Shown here: positions 43,028 to 52,396 of the stretch, piece after piece
How positions within the stretch are numbered: the first letter of the stretch is position 1
How the letters are laid out: each line of letters opens with the position of its first letter
Assembly (NCBI RefSeq): GCF_000718165.1
Contig: NZ_JOEY01000076.1
Coordinates: forward strand, 1-54,130
Length of the DNA: 54,130 bases
Direction: 5' to 3'
Source of the DNA: Streptomyces fulvoviolaceus
GTDB taxonomy: Bacteria; Actinomycetota; Actinomycetes; Streptomycetales; Streptomycetaceae
Program-made: the position numbers and the translations under genes
The notes under the pieces: generated by a model
Database searches by the model: none
The model's input: the letters and a program-made list of their open reading frames with translations, nothing else
Told to the model about the DNA's origin: nothing

Positions 43028-44149
43028 TCACGCTGCTGTCCGTCGGCGATGGATGGGCCCTGTGCTCCAGGTCAGGGGAGTCCCCGAGCCCCGATGCGTG
43101 TGGGCGACGATCTCCGCCGCGATGGAGATGGCGGTCTCCTCGGGGGTGTGGGCGCCGAGGTCGAGGCCGATCGGGGAGTGCAGGCGGGTGAGGTGTTCCT
43201 CGGGAACTCCGGTCTCCCGCAGCAGTTCCAGGCGATGGGTGTGGGTACGGCGTGAGCCCATGGCGCCGACGTAGCCGACCGGCATGCTCAGTGCCAGGCG
43301 GAGCAGGGGGATGTCGAACTTGGCGTCGTGGGTGAGGACGCAGACGGCGGTGCGGGCGTCCACTTCGGTGGCGGCGAGGTAGCGGTGCGGCCAGTCGGCC
43401 ACGACCTCGTCGGCCTGCGGGAAGCGGTCGGGGGTGGCGAACACGGGGCGGGCGTCGCACACGGTGACCCGGTAGCCGAGGAAGCGGCCGATCTCGCTGA
43501 GCGCGCCGGCGAAGTCGACGGCGCCGAAGATCAGCATGCGCGGGCGGGACGCGCGGGTGTGGACGAGGACGGACAGCCTCTCCGGGCAGATGGTCGCGTC
43601 TCCGCCGACCTCTACCGGGCCCGTACGGCCCGCGCGCAGCAGGGCGCCGGCTTGTGCTGCCACCGCACCCTCCCAGCCCTCGCCACCCACTGCTCCGTCC
43701 TCCGTGCTGCCGTCGCCGGTGAGGCTCAGGGTGCGGCCGAGGAGTTCTTCGGGTCCGTCGATGATCTGGGCCACGGCGACGGGCCTGCCGGACGTCACCT
43801 CGTCGAAGGCCGCGGTGAGTTGGGGCTGGTCGGTGGGGTCGATCCGCTGCACCAGGACGTCGATTTCGCCGCCGCAGGTCAGACCTACGGCGAAGGCGTC
43901 GTCGTCGGAGTACCCGAACCGTGCCCGGGTCGGAGGTCCGTCCCCCTTGAGTACCTGTTGGCACAGCTCGTGGACGGTGCCCTCCACGCAGCCGCCGGAC
44001 ACACTGCCGACCACGGTGCCGTCGGCGTCCATGGCCAGCGCGGTGCCGACGGGCAGCGGTGCGCTGCCGCTGACCTGGACGACGGTGGCGAGGGCGAAGG
44101 GGCGGGCCGCGCGGCACCAGTCGTACAGCGTGTCCGCGATGTTCAGCAT
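43028..44149 (-). CDS. XdhC/PaoD-family molybdenum cofactor maturation protein
   Basis: A 373-residue protein that binds molybdenum cofactor, promotes its sulfuration or cytosine-dinucleotide form, and delivers it to the partner hydroxylase. The N-terminal XdhC_CoxI domain has VSGSAPLPVGTALAM and VSGGCVEGTV (with the conserved Cys). The C-terminal Rossmann domain starts at RMLIFGAVDFAGAL. ATG 44149 begins MLNIADTLYDW. It follows the molybdenum subunit gene by 73 bases on the same strand, completing the order found in E. coli paoABCD. Confidence 0.88.
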   Translation of the reverse strand: MLNIADTLYDWCRAARPFALATVVQVSGSAPLPVGTALAMDADGTVVGSVSGGCVEGTVHELCQQVLKGDGPPTRARFGYSDDDAFAVGLTCGGEIDVLVQRIDPTDQPQLTAAFDEVTSGRPVAVAQIIDGPEELLGRTLSLTGDGSTEDGAVGGEGWEGAVAAQAGALLRAGRTGPVEVGGDATICPERLSVLVHTRASRPRMLIFGAVDFAGALSEIGRFLGYRVTVCDARPVFATPDRFPQADEVVADWPHRYLAATEVDARTAVCVLTHDAKFDIPLLRLALSMPVGYVGAMGSRRTHTHRLELLRETGVPEEHLTRLHSPIGLDLGAHTPEETAISIAAEIVAHTHRGSGTPLTWSTGPIHRRRTAA

Positions 44150-44222
44150 GGGCGGGCTCTCCAGGAGGGACGGTCTGGGCGGCGGTGCGTGTTCACCGCC
44201 GCACCGCCGCACAGGGCTCGGC

Positions 44223-46418
44223 TCACAGCAGGGACTCGGCGGTGATGGGCAGTTCGCGCACGCGGCGGCCGGTCGCGTGGAAGACGGCGTTGGCGATGGC
44301 GGGCGCCACGCCCACCAGGACGACCTCGCCGAGGCCCTTGACGCCGAGGGGGTCGGCCTCGTCGTCCCGGCCGTCGACGTAGATCGCCTTGAGGTCGGGG
44401 ACGTCGGCGTTGACCGGGACGAGGTAGTCGGCCAGGTTGGCGTTGACGATCCGGCCGTCGCGGTGGTCGGTGACCGTGTGCTCCAGCAGCGCGGCACCGA
44501 TGCCGCCGGTCATCGCGCCGATGGCCTGGCTGTCGGCCAGCTTCGGGCTGATGATGCGGCCCGCGTCGAAGACACCGAGCATCCGCCGCACCCGGACCAG
44601 GCCCAGACGGGCGTCCACGGCGACCTCGGCGAACACCGCGCCGTACGCGAACATGGACGACCGGGACTGGCCGGGTGTCCAGGAGCCCGTCGCCTCCAGA
44701 TACTCGCGGTTGTTGCGGGTGAGGAGCTGCCGGTACGTCTCCCCGCGTGCGGGGTTGTCCCGTACGTGCAGACGGCCGCCGCGCACCACCACGTCGCCGG
44801 CGTCGACGCCGTACAGCGGTGATCGCGCGTCCTCGACGGCGAGTTCGATCGCCTGCTGCCGCAGCTTGTCGCAGCCGTCCTGGACGGTGGAGCCGACACT
44901 CGCCATGGTCAGCGAGCCGCCGTGGAGCGGGGCCGTGGGCATGTTGGTGTCGCCGAGCCGGAAGGTCACGTTGCGGACCGCGAGGCCGAGGGCGTCGGCG
45001 GCGACCTGGGTCATGGAGGTGTAGGTGCCGGGACCCATGTCGCTGGTGGAGGACTCGACCAGGGCGGCGCCGTCGGCGTCCAGCCGCACCGAGGCCTGAC
45101 CCGGGGCGCGCAGGGTGTCGTAGAGCGCGGTGGCCATGCCGGTGCCGATCAGCCAGTCGCCGTCGCGGGTGGACCGGGGCTTCGGGTTGCGGCGGTCCCA
45201 GCCGAACTCGCGGGCGCCGACGGTGTAGCACTCGCGCAGCCGCCGGGTGGAGAACGGCCGTCCACTGGACTGGTCGTTCTCGGGCTCGTTGCGCCGCCGC
45301 AGCTCGATCGGGTCCATCCCGAGCTCGGCCGCGAGCTGGTCCATCGCGCTCTCGATGGGGAAGGCGGCGGTGGAGTAGCCCGGGCCGCGCATCGGGGTCG
45401 GGGTGTTCACGTCCAGGGGCACCGTCCGGTGCGTCTGGCTGACGTTGGGGGTGGTGTAGAGCATCTGCCCCGGGACGATGACTCCGCGCTCGGCGAACGT
45501 CTCGTAGCCGGACGTCTCGGAGCGCAGGTCGTGGGTCATGGCGGTCAGCCGCCCGCGCCGGTCGCTGCCCAACCGCACCTTGTACTCGTACGACGGCCGG
45601 TAGCCGACCCCGAAGTAGAGCTGCCTGCGCGTCAGGACGAGCTTGGCGGGGCGGCCCGTCTCGCGTGCGGCGAGGGCCGCGATGGTGAGGTGCGGCCAGG
45701 CCCGCGCGGCGTTGCCGAACGCGCCGCCGACGAAGGGTGAGATGACGCGGATGTTCGCCGCCGGGATGCCGAAGTTAGCGGCGAGTTCGTCGCGCGGGCT
45801 CTGTACCCACTGGGTCTTGTCCCACAGCGTGAGCCGCTCGCCCTCCCACTGGGCGACGGTGGCGTGGAGCTCCATCGCGTTGTGGTGGGTACGGGCGAGC
45901 CGGTAGGTCATCTCGAGGCGGACGGGGGCGTCGCGCAGGGCCGCCTCCGCGTCGCCGCGCGCGTAGGTGCGGGGCTCGCCCGCCGCCGGGGCCTCGGTCA
46001 GGTCGGTGGCGGGCCGTTCGGCGTCGTAGTCGATCTTCACCAGGCTCGCGGCGTGCTGGGCGGCCTCCAGGGTGGTGGCCACGACTGCGGCGACCGGCTG
46101 GCCGTGGAAGCGGACCTGGTCGTCCTGGAAGACACGCAGCCGCTCACCCGGCAGGTTGAGCGATCCGGGGTTGGGCCCGTACGGCAGCTCGGGGGCGTTG
46201 CGGTGGTGGATCACCTTCAGGACGCCGGGCTGGGCCTCGGCGGCGCGGGTGTCGATGCCGGTGATGCGACCGCGGCCGACGCTGCTGTCGACGACCACCG
46301 CGTGCACGACTCCCTCGGGCTCGTGGTCGGCGGCGTACTTGGCCCGACCCGTCACCTTCAGACGCCCATCCACGCGGGAGAGCGGTGCGCCGACGGCTGC
46401 CTGCGGCTGGGGGCTCAC
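44223..46418 (-). CDS. Aldehyde oxidoreductase molybdenum-binding subunit (PaoC-like)
   Basis: A 731-residue large subunit of the xanthine oxidase family. It contains the N-terminal a/b hammerhead (VDGRLKVTGRAKYAADHEPE), the cofactor segments FVGGAFGNAARAW, PMRGPGYSTAAFPIES, and the catalytic Glu in GVKGLGEVVLVG. Size and motif form are those of PaoC, which oxidises broad aromatic aldehydes to acids, rather than of true xanthine dehydrogenase. Its ATG overlaps the stop of the FAD subunit gene (46415-46418, ATGA). The apoprotein would be exported with the Tat-carrying iron-sulfur subunit. Confidence 0.88.
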   Translation of the reverse strand: MSPQPQAAVGAPLSRVDGRLKVTGRAKYAADHEPEGVVHAVVVDSSVGRGRITGIDTRAAEAQPGVLKVIHHRNAPELPYGPNPGSLNLPGERLRVFQDDQVRFHGQPVAAVVATTLEAAQHAASLVKIDYDAERPATDLTEAPAAGEPRTYARGDAEAALRDAPVRLEMTYRLARTHHNAMELHATVAQWEGERLTLWDKTQWVQSPRDELAANFGIPAANIRVISPFVGGAFGNAARAWPHLTIAALAARETGRPAKLVLTRRQLYFGVGYRPSYEYKVRLGSDRRGRLTAMTHDLRSETSGYETFAERGVIVPGQMLYTTPNVSQTHRTVPLDVNTPTPMRGPGYSTAAFPIESAMDQLAAELGMDPIELRRRNEPENDQSSGRPFSTRRLRECYTVGAREFGWDRRNPKPRSTRDGDWLIGTGMATALYDTLRAPGQASVRLDADGAALVESSTSDMGPGTYTSMTQVAADALGLAVRNVTFRLGDTNMPTAPLHGGSLTMASVGSTVQDGCDKLRQQAIELAVEDARSPLYGVDAGDVVVRGGRLHVRDNPARGETYRQLLTRNNREYLEATGSWTPGQSRSSMFAYGAVFAEVAVDARLGLVRVRRMLGVFDAGRIISPKLADSQAIGAMTGGIGAALLEHTVTDHRDGRIVNANLADYLVPVNADVPDLKAIYVDGRDDEADPLGVKGLGEVVLVGVAPAIANAVFHATGRRVRELPITAESLL

Positions 46419-47401
46419 TTCGTACCTCCTACGATGCGCAGCTGGCGTTCGACAGTTCGTTTCAGCAGCTCGACCTTGAAGCGATTGTGCTGAAGCGGGC
46501 GGGCGCCGTCCCCTGCGTGTGCGGCGGCCTCGGCCCAGAGCCGGTCCGAGGGGCGTTCGCCGATCAGGGCCTCTTCGACGGCGGGCAGCTTCCAGGGCAC
46601 GGTGCCGACGCCTCCGGCGGCCACCTTCGCCTCCCGGATCACACCGCCACGGATGTGCAGGGCGACGGCCGCCGAGGTCAGGGCGAACTCGTACGACTGG
46701 CGGTCGCGCACCTTCAGGTAGCCGGACTTGAGCGGGCGCGGAAGCGCTGGGATCTCCACCGCCGTGATCAACTCACCCTGGTTCAGGGCCTGTTCATGCT
46801 GTGGGGTGTTGCCAGGTCGCAGCAGGAAGTCAGCGAAGGGGACCTGACGCTGCCCGTCCGGGCCCAGCAGATGCACCCGCGCCTCCAGCGCGGCGAACGC
46901 CACAGCCACGTCGGAGGGGTGGGTGGCCACACAGGCGTCGGAGGTGCCCAGAATCGCGTGGCTGCGGTTGAAGCCCTCCCGCGCCGCGCAACCCGAGCCG
47001 GGCTCACGCTTGTTGCAGGCGGCCGTCACATCACGGAAGTACGTGCACCGGGTGCGCTGCATGATGTTGCCGCCGAGGGTGGCCATGTTCCGCAGCTGCG
47101 CGGACGCGCTCAGCTCCAACGCCTCGGAGATCACCGGAAACGTGGTGCGCACCTTGGGGTGGGCGGCGGTCTCGGCCATGGTCACCAGCGCGCCGATCCG
47201 CAGGCCCCCTCGCTCGGTGACCGTGACCTCTCTCAGCGGCAGCGCGCTGATGTCGACCAGAGCCTCGGGGCGTTCGACGGTCTCGCGCATCAGGTCGACC
47301 AGCGTGGTGCCGCCCGCGATGTAACGCCCGCCGCGACGACCGGCGTTGAGGGCATCTTGGGTGTCGGACGCCTTGGTGAAGGAGAAGGGATACATGGCCA
47401 C
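46415..47401 (-). CDS. Aldehyde oxidoreductase FAD subunit with extra [4Fe-4S] site (PaoB-like)
   Basis: A 328-residue FAD-binding subunit. The FAD motifs are RYIAGGTTLVDLM and ATLGGNIMQRTRC. Cys119, Cys129, Cys138 and Cys157 (intervals 10, 9, 19) form the insertion loop that holds an additional [4Fe-4S] cluster in E. coli PaoB; ordinary xanthine dehydrogenase FAD subunits lack it. The start is GTG 47401, directly after the stop of the iron-sulfur subunit gene, or ATG 47395 two codons on. It hands electrons from the molybdenum site to an external acceptor. Confidence 0.88.
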   Translation of the reverse strand: MAMYPFSFTKASDTQDALNAGRRGGRYIAGGTTLVDLMRETVERPEALVDISALPLREVTVTERGGLRIGALVTMAETAAHPKVRTTFPVISEALELSASAQLRNMATLGGNIMQRTRCTYFRDVTAACNKREPGSGCAAREGFNRSHAILGTSDACVATHPSDVAVAFAALEARVHLLGPDGQRQVPFADFLLRPGNTPQHEQALNQGELITAVEIPALPRPLKSGYLKVRDRQSYEFALTSAAVALHIRGGVIREAKVAAGGVGTVPWKLPAVEEALIGERPSDRLWAEAAAHAGDGARPLQHNRFKVELLKRTVERQLRIVGGTK

Positions 47402-48043
47402 TCACTTCCGGCCCGTGGCCTGCTCGACCGCGCGCACGATCTTCACGTAGCAGCCGCAGCGGCAGATGTTGCCGCTCATCCACTCCCGGATCTCCTCGGC
47501 GGAGCCGGTGTGGCCCTCCTGGATACAGCCGACACCGGACACGATCTGGCCCGGTGTGCAGTAGCCGCACTGGAAGGCGTCCTGGTCGATGAACGCCTGC
47601 TGCAGCGGATGCAGTTGATCCCCCTCGGCCAGTCCCTCGACGGTGGTGACCTCCGCACCCTCCAATCGAACCGCCAACGTCAGACAGGAGTTGACCCGGT
47701 GTCCGTCGACCATGACCGTGCAGGCCCCGCAGGCACCCGCGTTGCAGCCCTTCTTCGAGCCGGTCAGGCCGAAGTGCTCGCGCAGCAGGTCCAGCAGCGA
47801 GGTCCGGTTGTCGACCGTGACGGTGTGCCGCCAGCCGTTCACGGTCAAGGAGACGCGGCTGCTGGGCGCCGTATCGGCGGCCGCGGCCTCATCGGCGCCG
47901 AGGAGCGACGAACCGGCGGTCAGGCCGCCCGCCGCGATGACACCGCCGGCCACGGAGGTCGTCGCGATGAAGGTACGGCGCGAGGGTGCGGACGGGGGCT
48001 GGGTGGGGGGAGATGTGGCTGACTCGGAGGTTTCGGTAGACAT
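47402..48043 (-). CDS. Aldehyde oxidoreductase 2Fe-2S subunit with Tat signal (PaoA-like)
   Basis: A 213-residue iron-sulfur subunit. A twin-arginine signal (SRRTFIATTSVAGGVIAAGG, Arg22-Arg23) precedes the plant-type 2Fe-2S domain (GCNAGACGACTVMVDG), which is followed by the helical second cluster domain (FQCGYCTPGQ, ICRCGCY). In the PaoABC system this subunit's Tat signal carries the folded complex out of the cytoplasm. ATG 48043 is preceded by GAGAGAG; an in-frame GTG at 48049 is the alternative. First gene of paoABCD, with box B 127-194 bases upstream. Confidence 0.9.
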   Translation of the reverse strand: MSTETSESATSPPTQPPSAPSRRTFIATTSVAGGVIAAGGLTAGSSLLGADEAAAADTAPSSRVSLTVNGWRHTVTVDNRTSLLDLLREHFGLTGSKKGCNAGACGACTVMVDGHRVNSCLTLAVRLEGAEVTTVEGLAEGDQLHPLQQAFIDQDAFQCGYCTPGQIVSGVGCIQEGHTGSAEEIREWMSGNICRCGCYVKIVRAVEQATGRK

Positions 48044-48169
48044 GCTCACTCTCTCGACTCAGGGAAGGTGGGGGACTTGCTGATCGGCGTGAGCGCACGA
48101 CGGAGGTTCACCGTTGCCCCTCACGGCGTTTCGGCTTCCGCCCCCAGCCTGATGGGCCAACCGGCCGTG

Positions 48170-48237
48170 TGGCAGGGCGGGTTGTGCCAGGTATCGACCA
48201 GCCAGGGTGTGACAGAGCCCCTCTCCCGCCTGTCGCA
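48170..48237 (+). promoter_or_regulatory. Regulon box B (complete 68-base composite), upstream of paoABCD
   Basis: TGGCA-N10-TGCCA at 48170-48189 (spacer GGGCGGGTTG), 18 bases, then TGTGACAG-N14-CTGTC from 48208 with the outer arm extended to GCACA. It sits in the 236-base gap between the flavodoxin gene and the first pao gene; no other gene occupies that gap. Confidence 0.75.
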
Positions 48238-48279
48238 CAGGCCACGGAGCTGTCAGACTGTTCGGTTCGAGAAACGGAG

Positions 48280-48996
48280 TCAGTCCTGGAGAACGTCGAT
48301 GCGCCGCAGCCACGACCGCACTTCTGCATCGGCCTTCCGGACTTCCTCGCCGCGCACCGCGAGTCCTTCCCCGATGGTCGCGCCCCGGCAGGAGGCCGCG
48401 TAGTCGCGCTCGGTGGTACCCAGTCCGCTCATTGCATGCGTCGTGACCGGATGGACCGTCTTGCCGCGGAAGTCGTACCTGTCGGCGAAGGTCGACATGA
48501 TCATGGGTGCTCGGACGTTCCAGATGGGGCCGGCCAGCAGGACCACGTCGTAACGGTCGACCGAGGACGGGGGGTTGGCGATGGCCGGCCGTGCGTCGGC
48601 GTCCTGTTCGCGGACGTTGCGGGCGACCGTCTCGTCGTAGTCGTCGGAGTAGGGGGCGACGGCTTCGATGCGGTGCACGTCGCACTCGATGCGCTCGCTG
48701 ATCATGCGGGCGAGGACTTCCGTGTTCCCGGTCTTGAGATTCGTACGCCCACCGTAGGAGTAGTTCTCACCCGGCCGGGAGAAGTAGGCCAGCAGGACCC
48801 GCTTCCCGGACCCGGACGCCGGGGCGGGGCGTTCACTGGACTCCGTCGCCGTCCCGCTCGACTGCGACGGGGAACAGCCGGTGATCTGGACACCGGTCAT
48901 GACGGTGGCTCCTCCCAGAAGTACGCCACGAAGGAGCGTGCGTCGCCCCGGCGCGGCGGGTCTGCTCTTCCCGCTGCCGAATCCACCCGCTGTCAT
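48280..48996 (-). CDS. Exported flavodoxin-like lipoprotein (Tat signal plus lipobox)
   Basis: A 238-residue protein. The signal region combines a twin-arginine motif (GRRTLLRGVLLGG, Arg18-Arg19) with a lipobox (VQITGC), so it is likely exported folded with FMN and lipid-anchored. The mature part is a flavodoxin_4-type domain (VLLAYFSRPGENYSYGG, VLLAGPIWNVRAPMIMSTF). Exported flavodoxins are rare and would serve as surface electron carriers. Its start overlaps the stop of the NmrA-like gene by four bases (48993-48996). Confidence 0.85.
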   Translation of the reverse strand: MTAGGFGSGKSRPAAPGRRTLLRGVLLGGATVMTGVQITGCSPSQSSGTATESSERPAPASGSGKRVLLAYFSRPGENYSYGGRTNLKTGNTEVLARMISERIECDVHRIEAVAPYSDDYDETVARNVREQDADARPAIANPPSSVDRYDVVLLAGPIWNVRAPMIMSTFADRYDFRGKTVHPVTTHAMSGLGTTERDYAASCRGATIGEGLAVRGEEVRKADAEVRSWLRRIDVLQD

Positions 48997-49772
48997 CCGC
49001 CGCTTCCGTTGAGGGAACGGACAGCGTCGAGATCCGCGCGCACTGCCCGCGGCTCGGCTTCGACGGGGAGGTCGGCCGGGTCCAGCACGCCGTCCACGGA
49101 GCCGGACTCGTCGCTCTTCAGGGCGCCGAAGAGCTCAGCCCAGTCGGACGGCTCTTCGCCTTCGGTGGCGATGAGCTCGAAGCTCTTGCCGAGTGCGGTG
49201 CCGGTCAGCAGGCTGCGTACCAGCGTCTCGGCGATCTGGTCGCGGGCGATCCCGCCGTCGGCCGTACCGCCCTGCTCCAGGACGAGCCGCCGCTGCGTGG
49301 GTGCGGCGTGGTCGAACCAGCCGGGCCGGACGATCGTGTAGGGCAGGCCGCTGGCTCGCAGGAGGCGTTCGGAGCGCCGCTTCCAGGGGGTGGCGCCGGG
49401 GATATCGCTGCGTGTGGCGTAGATGGAGGTCATGAGTGCCACGCGCGGCCGGGCGCCGTCGAGGGCCTGCAGGATGTTGCGTACGCCGCCGTAGTCGACG
49501 TGCGCACGGGCGTCCGAGCGGGAGTCGCCACCAGATCCGTGGGTGAGGACGATGGCGTCGACTCCGCTGACCGCCTGCCCCAGGGAGGCGGGGTCCTCGA
49601 GGTCGCCCTGTACCAACTCGACGCCGGGGAGCAGTTGTTCGGCTCGTCGCATGTCGCGCACGAGTGCCCGCGGGCGCAGGCCGTGTCGCTGCGCGGCGCG
49701 CACGGCGAGCTGTCCGATGCTGCCGGTCGCGCCGACCATGAGTACGTCGGTGATGTTCTGGTTCCGGGACAT
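48993..49772 (-). CDS. NmrA-like NAD(P)-binding SDR protein
   Basis: A 259-residue atypical short-chain dehydrogenase. The nucleotide motif is LMVGATGSIGQLAVRAA near residue 9, followed by ALVRD and LVQGDLEDPASL; the active-site Tyr region is VALMTSIYATRS. The SDR catalytic Lys is replaced in context (Tyr-x3-Asp), so it may be a redox sensor or quinone-reductase-like protein. ATG 49772 begins MSRNQNITDVL. It overlaps the flavodoxin gene downstream and probably belongs to the transporter-led minus-strand unit. Confidence 0.8.
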   Translation of the reverse strand: MSRNQNITDVLMVGATGSIGQLAVRAAQRHGLRPRALVRDMRRAEQLLPGVELVQGDLEDPASLGQAVSGVDAIVLTHGSGGDSRSDARAHVDYGGVRNILQALDGARPRVALMTSIYATRSDIPGATPWKRRSERLLRASGLPYTIVRPGWFDHAAPTQRRLVLEQGGTADGGIARDQIAETLVRSLLTGTALGKSFELIATEGEEPSDWAELFGALKSDESGSVDGVLDPADLPVEAEPRAVRADLDAVRSLNGSGG

Positions 49773-49885
49773 GGTGAGGCCTTGGTCCGTGAGGTGGGTG
49801 CTGCCGGGAGGACGGCATGGAAAGGTGCCTCTCGGGCGGGTGCCTGGGGGCGTACGGCCAACGGCACCCACCCGAGAAGGTCAGG

Positions 49886-50737
49886 TCAGCTGTCCAGGCG
49901 CCGCGCGCTGAGCCAGTTGACCATGGCGGGGTCGTGGTGGTCGAAGAACAGCGAGCCGCCGGTTTCCAGGGTGGCGATGGCCGCCATCTGGTCGTCGGTG
50001 AGCTCGAAGTCGAAGACGTCCAGGTTCTCCGCCATGCGCTCGGGGCGCACCGACTTCGGGATCGCGACGACGCCGCGCTGGGTCAGCCAGCGGAGCACGA
50101 CCTGGGCCACGGACTTGCCGTGCTTCTCACTGATCCCGCTCAGGACCGGGTTGGTGAAGAGGTCGTTCTTGCCCTCGGCGAACCCGCCCCACGACTGGAT
50201 CTGGACCCCGTGCTCGCGCATCAACTCCTGGTCGGCCGTGCGCTGGAAGAACGGGTGGGTCTCGATCTGGTTGACCGCGGGGGTGACCTCGTTGTTGATG
50301 ACGAGGTCGAGGAGACGGTCGGGGTAGAAGTTTGCGACGCCGATCGCCTTGGCGCGGCCCTCGCGGTTCAGGGCCTCCATGGCGCGCCACTGGCCGTACA
50401 CGTCACCGTAGGGCTGGTGCATCAGGTACAGGTCGAGGTAGTCCAGGCCGAGCTTGTTCAGCGAGGTCTCGAAGGCGCGCTCGGTGTTCTCCTCGGCGGG
50501 CGCCTCCTGGACCCACAGCTTGGTGGTGACGAACAGCTCCTCGCGCGGGATGCCGCTGGCCTTGATGGCGCGGCCGACGGCCTCCTCGTTGCCGTACGCG
50601 GCGGCGGTGTCGAGCAGCCGGTAGCCGGCGGCCAGGGCGTCGGTGACGGCCTGCTCGGTCTGTTCCGGGGCGATCTGGAAGACGCCGAAGCCGAGGATCG
50701 GCATCTCGACGCCGTTGTTGAGGGTGACGTTCTGCAT
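49886..50737 (-). CDS. Cytosolic aldo/keto reductase (AKR5-like)
   Basis: A 283-residue NADPH-dependent carbonyl reductase, complete and without signal peptide. The tetrad is in [15 protein letters not shown] (Asp, Tyr), VTTKLW (Lys) and YLMHQPYGD (His). The C-terminal NADP pocket is [13 protein letters not shown]. It resembles 2,5-diketo-gluconate reductase-type enzymes. It lies 43 bases after the MFS transporter gene on the same strand and is likely in its operon. It reduces aldehydes or ketones, a chemistry that opposes the aldehyde oxidation by the pao enzyme downstream. Confidence 0.9.
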   Translation of the reverse strand: MQNVTLNNGVEMPILGFGVFQIAPEQTEQAVTDALAAGYRLLDTAAAYGNEEAVGRAIKASGIPREELFVTTKLWVQEAPAEENTERAFETSLNKLGLDYLDLYLMHQPYGDVYGQWRAMEALNREGRAKAIGVANFYPDRLLDLVINNEVTPAVNQIETHPFFQRTADQELMREHGVQIQSWGGFAEGKNDLFTNPVLSGISEKHGKSVAQVVLRWLTQRGVVAIPKSVRPERMAENLDVFDFELTDDQMAAIATLETGGSLFFDHHDPAMVNWLSARRLDS

Positions 50738-50780
50738 GGGGATGTCTTTCTGTGCGGGATGGGGCGGGGCAGGTGACCGG

Positions 50781-52229
50781 TCAGCGTTCGAGCGGGCATG
50801 GGCCCGTATCGGCGGCGAAGGCCGGAATCCGATGAGGGACTTGGGTGCGCAGCAGCACGGTGGCCACGACGCTCGCCGCCACGGTTGCCGCGGCGATCAG
50901 GAGGCTGGTGTGCAGACCGGACACGAACGCGGTCCGGTCGGCGACCAGCGCGCCGAAGACCGCGACGGCCAGAGCGCCGCCGAGCTGGCGGGCGGCGTTC
51001 AGCACACCGCCGGCGACACCGGCGCGTTCGGCGGGCACCTTCTCCAGCAGCAGCGCCGTCAGCGCGGTCACGGCCATCGCACCGCCGGCGCCGACGGGCA
51101 CCATCAGCACCACCGTCAGCCATACCGGCGCGCCGGCGGGCAGGGCCACCATCGCCAGCAGGCCCGCGGCTATCAGGCACTGGCCGGTGACCACCGGCAT
51201 CCGTGCACCGAACCGGGTGGCCAGGCGGGCGGCGACGGGGCCCATGAAGGAGGTGAGCACGGTCGTCGGCAGGAAGGCCACGCCGGTGGCGAGCGCGCTC
51301 GGCCCGTGCACCTGCTGGAGGTACAGCCCCAGCAGGAAGATCATTCCGTAGAAGCCGACGTTCAGGGCGAACCCGATGGCGGCCGAGAGCGACATCGTGC
51401 GGGAGCGCAGCAGCGGCAGCGGCGTCATCGGATGCCGTCCACGAGCCTGGGCGATCAGGTAGACGACGGCCGCCACGACCGCCACCGCGAAGGCGACCAG
51501 GACCTGCCCGGCGCCGAACCCGTCGGCACCGGCCTCGATGACCGCGTAGGTCAGCGCGCCCATGGCGGCGACGGCGGCCACCTGGCCGGTCCAGTCGAAG
51601 GGCACCTCCTGGCGCGGGGAGCGCTGGGCGCGCTTGAGGAGCGCCAGGGCCACCGCGCCGGCGGGCAGGTTGACGAAGAAGATCATCCGCCAGTCGACGA
51701 GGGTGAGCAGCCCGCCGGCCACGGGCCCGGCCGCGGCGCCGACGGAGCCGCCCACGCCCCACAGGGCGATCGCCTTCGCCCGGGCCGCCGGGTCGGGGAA
51801 GGTTTCGCGCAGCAGAGAGAGGGAGGACGGAACGGCGAGCGCGGCCCCGGCTCCCTGCACCAGCCGCGCCGCCACCAGAACACCCAGGCTCGGCGCCATC
51901 GCGCAGACCGCGGACGCCGCCACGAACAGGCCGAGGCCGCAGGCGAACGCCTGGCGGGCTCCGATACGGTCACTGACCGCGCCCGCGGACAGCAGGAACG
52001 CGGCGAAGGCGAGGGTGTAGCCGTCGACCACCCACTGCAGCCCGGTCATGCCGCTGTCGAAGCCGCGTCCGATCGAGGGCAGGGCCACGTTCACGATCAT
52101 CGCGTCGACCATGATCGTGAAGAAGCCCAGCAGTACGGCGGCGAGCGCCGGGCGAGTGCCGGACGTGCTCCGCGGTGGCGGACCGGCCTCGCCGACTTGG
52201 AGCGATGCGGGCGGGGCGGACGTGGACAA
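50781..52229 (-). CDS. DHA2-family MFS drug exporter
   Basis: A 482-residue protein with about 14 predicted helices. Seen: [20 protein letters not shown] in helix 1, motif [17 protein letters not shown], and motif C in helix 5 ([19 protein letters not shown]). Proton-driven exporters of this class expel drugs, dyes and toxic metabolites. The best start is TTG 52229, with GGAG 8 bases upstream; longer frames would run into the regulatory box. It is divergent from the MmyB regulator across a 167-base region that carries box C. Confidence 0.88.
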   Translation of the reverse strand: MSTSAPPASLQVGEAGPPPRSTSGTRPALAAVLLGFFTIMVDAMIVNVALPSIGRGFDSGMTGLQWVVDGYTLAFAAFLLSAGAVSDRIGARQAFACGLGLFVAASAVCAMAPSLGVLVAARLVQGAGAALAVPSSLSLLRETFPDPAARAKAIALWGVGGSVGAAAGPVAGGLLTLVDWRMIFFVNLPAGAVALALLKRAQRSPRQEVPFDWTGQVAAVAAMGALTYAVIEAGADGFGAGQVLVAFAVAVVAAVVYLIAQARGRHPMTPLPLLRSRTMSLSAAIGFALNVGFYGMIFLLGLYLQQVHGPSALATGVAFLPTTVLTSFMGPVAARLATRFGARMPVVTGQCLIAAGLLAMVALPAGAPVWLTVVLMVPVGAGGAMAVTALTALLLEKVPAERAGVAGGVLNAARQLGGALAVAVFGALVADRTAFVSGLHTSLLIAAATVAASVVATVLLRTQVPHRIPAFAADTGPCPLER

Positions 52230-52300
52230 GGGGTGATCTCCTGCACGGGGAAGGCCGGGTGTGCGGTCGGAAATCGAGCCTCGCGCTTTTCCGGCCCCGG

Positions 52301-52368
52301 TGGCAGGCCGGGATCTGCCAGGCACTGACGTTCAGGGGTGTGACAGGGCCCCCCACGCGCCTGCCACG
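52301..52368 (+). promoter_or_regulatory. Regulon box C (complete 68-base composite), between MFS exporter and MmyB regulator
   Basis: TGGCA-N10-TGCCA at 52301-52320 (spacer GGCCGGGATC), 18 bases including ACGTTCAGGGG, then TGTGACAG-N14-CTGCC from 52339. It is placed 28 bases ahead of the regulator ATG and 71 bases from the exporter TTG, as expected for an autoregulated divergent promoter. Confidence 0.78.
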
Positions 52369-52396
52369 CAGGTCAGCGCGGTGTGACACTGGCGCT

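Noticed and set aside
44223..48043. Xanthine dehydrogenase for purine breakdown
   Set aside because: The Tat signal on the 2Fe-2S subunit, the four-Cys insertion in the FAD subunit and the gene order match PaoABCD aldehyde oxidoreductase, and no purine catabolic genes adjoin.
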